In this document: positions 5,188 to 6,796 of the stretch, piece by piece
Position numbering within the stretch: position 1 is the stretch's first letter
How the letters are laid out: the number at the start of each line of letters is the position of its first letter
Source: Thiolapillus brandeum
GTDB taxonomy: Bacteria > Pseudomonadota > Gammaproteobacteria > Chromatiales > Chromatiaceae
Assembly (NCBI GenBank): GCA_011051425.1
Contig: DRLF01000158.1
Coordinates: 1-6,796, forward strand
Direction of reading: 5' to 3'
DNA length: 6,796 bases
Position numbers and translations under genes: made by a program
The notes under the pieces: model-generated
The model's database searches: none
What the model saw: the letters and a program-made list of their open reading frames with translations, nothing else
What the model was told of the DNA's origin: nothing

Positions 5188-5213
5188 CCGTTGATACGAG
5201 TGATCAACAACGG
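5188..5213. repeat. Small hairpin beside the palindromic element
   Basis: CCGTTG (5188-5193) can pair with CAACGG (5208-5213), or alternatively TTGAT (5191-5195) with ATCAA (5203-5207). It lies 34 nt beyond the stop of the minus-strand small gene and could serve as its transcript end, but no T-tract follows on the minus strand. Confidence 0.4.
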
Positions 5214-5247
5214 TATAGCAAAAGATGGATGAGGCTATGGGAAGCTT

Positions 5248-5586
5248 TCAGATCAGTTCGATAGAGGCCGCTCCTGTTGATTTCAGGATATCTACCGCCA
5301 CCTCGCAATGCTCGTTCTGTTCTTCAACGGGGCCGGGATCGTCGGCGCAACTGCAACCGGCGATGATGCCGGTGTAGAACAGACCGGCCCTGATGAGAAT
5401 CTGCCCGGCATCATCCCCGACGCTCAGCAGCACAACCTGAAGCCTGTCATCCAGGGCAACGCTGCTGGAAGACAGGCCCTGTTGCAGGGGCAGTCCATTG
5501 AGTCCCAGGCTTTTCAGCTCTTCTTTCAGAACGCTTTCAAATGCCCCGGTGCCCCAGGCCTGGGCTGCATCCGTCAAAAGTATCAT
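5248..5586 (-). CDS. Small conserved-looking protein with CxC...HC cysteines, function unknown
   Basis: 112 residues from ATG 5586; no family recognised. The frame stays open upstream to 5640, but that extension translates the glnA terminator. The ATG at 5586 has an excellent ribosome binding site, so the shorter form is chosen. Visible features are a probable amphipathic N-terminal helix (FESVLKEELKSLG, 16-28), a beta-like stretch DRLQVVLLSVGDD (47-59), and a C-terminal segment FYTGIIAGCSCADDPGPVEE (70-89) followed by NEHCEVAVDI. Cys78, Cys80, His93 and Cys94 could bind a metal or form a redox pair, which is inference. No signal peptide or membrane span is evident. It begins 20 nt after the glnA terminator on the same strand, so it is either expressed by readthrough or from a promoter I cannot see. 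Confidence 0.68.
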   Translation of the reverse strand: MILLTDAAQAWGTGAFESVLKEELKSLGLNGLPLQQGLSSSSVALDDRLQVVLLSVGDDAGQILIRAGLFYTGIIAGCSCADDPGPVEEQNEHCEVAVDILKSTGAASIELI

Positions 5587-5593
5587 CCATTCT

Positions 5594-5599
5594 CTCCCC
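5594..5599 (-). promoter_or_regulatory. Ribosome binding site that fixes the small gene's start
   Basis: On the minus strand GGGGAG lies seven bases before the ATG at 5586. This rules against the in-frame ATG at 5640. Confidence 0.7.
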
Positions 5600-5605
5600 G
5601 CCAAT

Positions 5606-5632
5606 AAAAAACGCTCCCGAAGGAGCGTTTTT
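5606..5632 (-). terminator. Intrinsic terminator of glnA with a UUCG tetraloop
   Basis: On the minus strand AAAAACGCTCC pairs with GGAGCGTTTTT around TTCG, giving an 11-bp stem closed by the very stable C(UUCG)G loop. Six T's follow the GC core. It begins 20 nt after the glnA stop. The A/T symmetry means it could also act on the plus strand. Confidence 0.93.
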
Positions 5633-5652
5633 CTCAGCATGACAGCAACAGC

Positions 5653-6796
5653 TTACAGGCTGTAGTACATGTCGAATTCCACCGGATGGGTGGTCATGCG
5701 CAGGCGCGTGACTTCTTCCATTTTCAGGTCGATGTAGGCATCGATGAGATCATCGGTGAATACGCCGCCAGCGGTAAGGAATGCGCGATCCACGTCCAGT
5801 GACTCCAGCGCCTGATCCAGGCTGTGGCAGACCGTGGGGATGGCTGCTGCTTCTTCTGCTGGCAGGTCATACAGGTCCTTGTCCATGGCGTCGCCGGGAT
5901 GGATCTTGTTCTGGATGCCGTCCAGGCCCGCCATCATCATGGCAGCAAATGCCAGGTAGGAGTTGGCGGTGGGATCAGGGAAGCGTACTTCGATGCGGCG
6001 ACCCTTGGGGCTGGGTACCCAGGGAATACGGATGGAAGCGGAGCGGTTGCGGGCAGAGTAGGCCAGCATTACCGGTGCTTCGAAGCCGGGTACCAGGCGT
6101 TTGTAGCTGTTGGTGGAGGCGTTGGTGAAGGCGTTCAGGGCACGGGCGTGCTTGATGATACCGCCGATGTAGTACAGGGCAGTTTCAGACAGGCCGCCGT
6201 ACTGATCGCCGGCGAAGATGTTTTCGCCGTCTTTGGCCAGGGACTGGTGCACATGCATACCGGAACCGTTATCGCCTACCAGAGGCTTGGGCATGAAGGT
6301 AACGGTCTTGCCGTAGGCGTGGCCCACGTTCTGGATGACGTACTTCATGATCTGGTTCTGGTCGGCGCGCTTCACCAGGGTATCGAACATGGTGCCGATT
6401 TCGCACTGGCCGGCGGTAGCCACTTCGTGGTGATGCACCTCTACGGGTACACCCATATCTTCCAGTGCCAGGCACATGGCGGCACGCAGGTCGTGCAGGG
6501 AATCGACAGGAGGTACGGGGAAGTAGCCGCCTTTCAGACCGGGACGGTGACCGATGTTGCCGTCTTCATAAACACGCTCGGAGTTCCACTCGGCTTCTTC
6601 GGAATCGATCTTGTAGAAAGAGCCGGACATGTCAGAGCCCCAGCGCACGTCGTCGAGGATGAAGAACTCGGGCTCGGGGCCGAAATAGGCCGTGTCGGCG
6701 ATGCCGGTGGATTTCAGATAGGCTTCCGCGCGCTTGGCGACGGAGCGGGGATCACGCTCGTAACCTTCCATGGTGGAGGGCTCGAGGATGTCGCAG
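5653..6796 (-). CDS. glnA: Glutamine synthetase type I, GlnA (5' end outside window)
   Basis: ATP-dependent ligation of ammonia to glutamate; cytoplasmic dodecamer and central to nitrogen assimilation. About 380 of the usual roughly 469 residues are visible, reading in from the edge as CDILEPST before a Met at 6771 (numbering below from that Met). Blocks are FGPEPEFF (30-37, metal-binding Glu), [15 protein letters not shown] (110-124), [17 protein letters not shown] (159-175), the PGFEAPV flap with Glu231, [11 protein letters not shown] (240-250), [13 protein letters not shown] (258-270) and the terminal [11 protein letters not shown]. Tyr301 in [12 protein letters not shown] corresponds to the adenylylated Tyr397 of the enterobacterial enzyme, so regulation by GlnE is expected. 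No disruption is seen. The promoter, and any NtrC sites, lie outside the window. Confidence 0.98.
   Translation of the reverse strand, partial: CDILEPSTMEGYERDPRSVAKRAEAYLKSTGIADTAYFGPEPEFFILDDVRWGSDMSGSFYKIDSEEAEWNSERVYEDGNIGHRPGLKGGYFPVPPVDSLHDLRAAMCLALEDMGVPVEVHHHEVATAGQCEIGTMFDTLVKRADQNQIMKYVIQNVGHAYGKTVTFMPKPLVGDNGSGMHVHQSLAKDGENIFAGDQYGGLSETALYYIGGIIKHARALNAFTNASTNSYKRLVPGFEAPVMLAYSARNRSASIRIPWVPSPKGRRIEVRFPDPTANSYLAFAAMMMAGLDGIQNKIHPGDAMDKDLYDLPAEEAAAIPTVCHSLDQALESLDVDRAFLTAGGVFTDDLIDAYIDLKMEEVTRLRMTTHPVEFDMYYSL

Larger units (their letters stand above)
4800..5247. other. 448-nt non-coding gap rich in inverted repeats
   Basis: No credible protein gene is seen here. The only sizeable frame (4999-5181, plus strand) runs through the palindrome, lacks a ribosome binding site and resembles no protein I know. 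The left part (4813-4931) should hold the promoter of the exported-protein gene but I cannot place its elements. The remainder is the 251-nt palindromic structure, a small adjacent hairpin (5188-5213) and 34 nt leading to the stop of the next gene. Confidence 0.6.

Noticed and set aside
5587..5640. N-terminal extension of the small cysteine protein to the ATG at 5640
   Set aside because: It would translate the glnA terminator hairpin; the ATG at 5586 has a far better ribosome binding site.
1..6796. CRISPR array, tRNA or rRNA genes
   Set aside because: No regularly spaced direct repeats and no tRNA or rRNA signatures were seen on either strand.

Overview
The window looks like a chromosomal segment from a gammaproteobacterium of moderately high GC. 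MoaE and GlnA resemble their enterobacterial counterparts from memory, and a CbbQ-type AAA+ ATPase points to an autotroph or to a NirQ/NorQ-using denitrifier. The carbon-fixation inference rests on that one gene, because no RuBisCO gene is visible.

Layout, left to right. Positions 1-578 (+) hold the 3' part of a GGDEF diguanylate cyclase gene with an apparently intact active site and I-site; a 17-bp perfect palindrome overlaps its stop codon. A CbbQ/NirQ-type ATPase gene follows (679-1497, +, GTG start preferred) and ends in a long hairpin shared with a convergent sulfotransferase-family gene (1556-2533, -). That gene is divergent from moaE (2532-2984, +), the catalytic subunit of molybdopterin synthase, and their two start codons share one CATG. 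Next is a DUF533/TerB-like gene with a glycine-rich 21-residue tandem repeat (3061-3783, +) and a strong intrinsic terminator. On the minus strand lie an exported protein of a recognisable but unnamed family (3951-4799), a 448-nt non-coding gap, a small cysteine-containing protein of unknown function (5248-5586), and the 3' three-quarters or more of glnA (5653 to beyond 6796) with a UUCG-loop terminator.

The genes do not form one pathway. They are mostly single-gene units: c-di-GMP signalling, an AAA+ metalloenzyme activator without its usual partner, PAPS-dependent sulfation, molybdenum cofactor synthesis, an envelope or stress protein, and nitrogen assimilation.

The least explained stretch is 4932-5182. 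Two perfect 20-nt inverted arms enclose a long, regularly interrupted hairpin (5037-5161) and an unpaired stretch of about 85 nt on one side. No credible ORF occupies it. A structured RNA, a MITE-like element or a retron-type msr-msd remnant would all fit the geometry. No reverse transcriptase, transposase or integrase lies in the window, so its identity is open.
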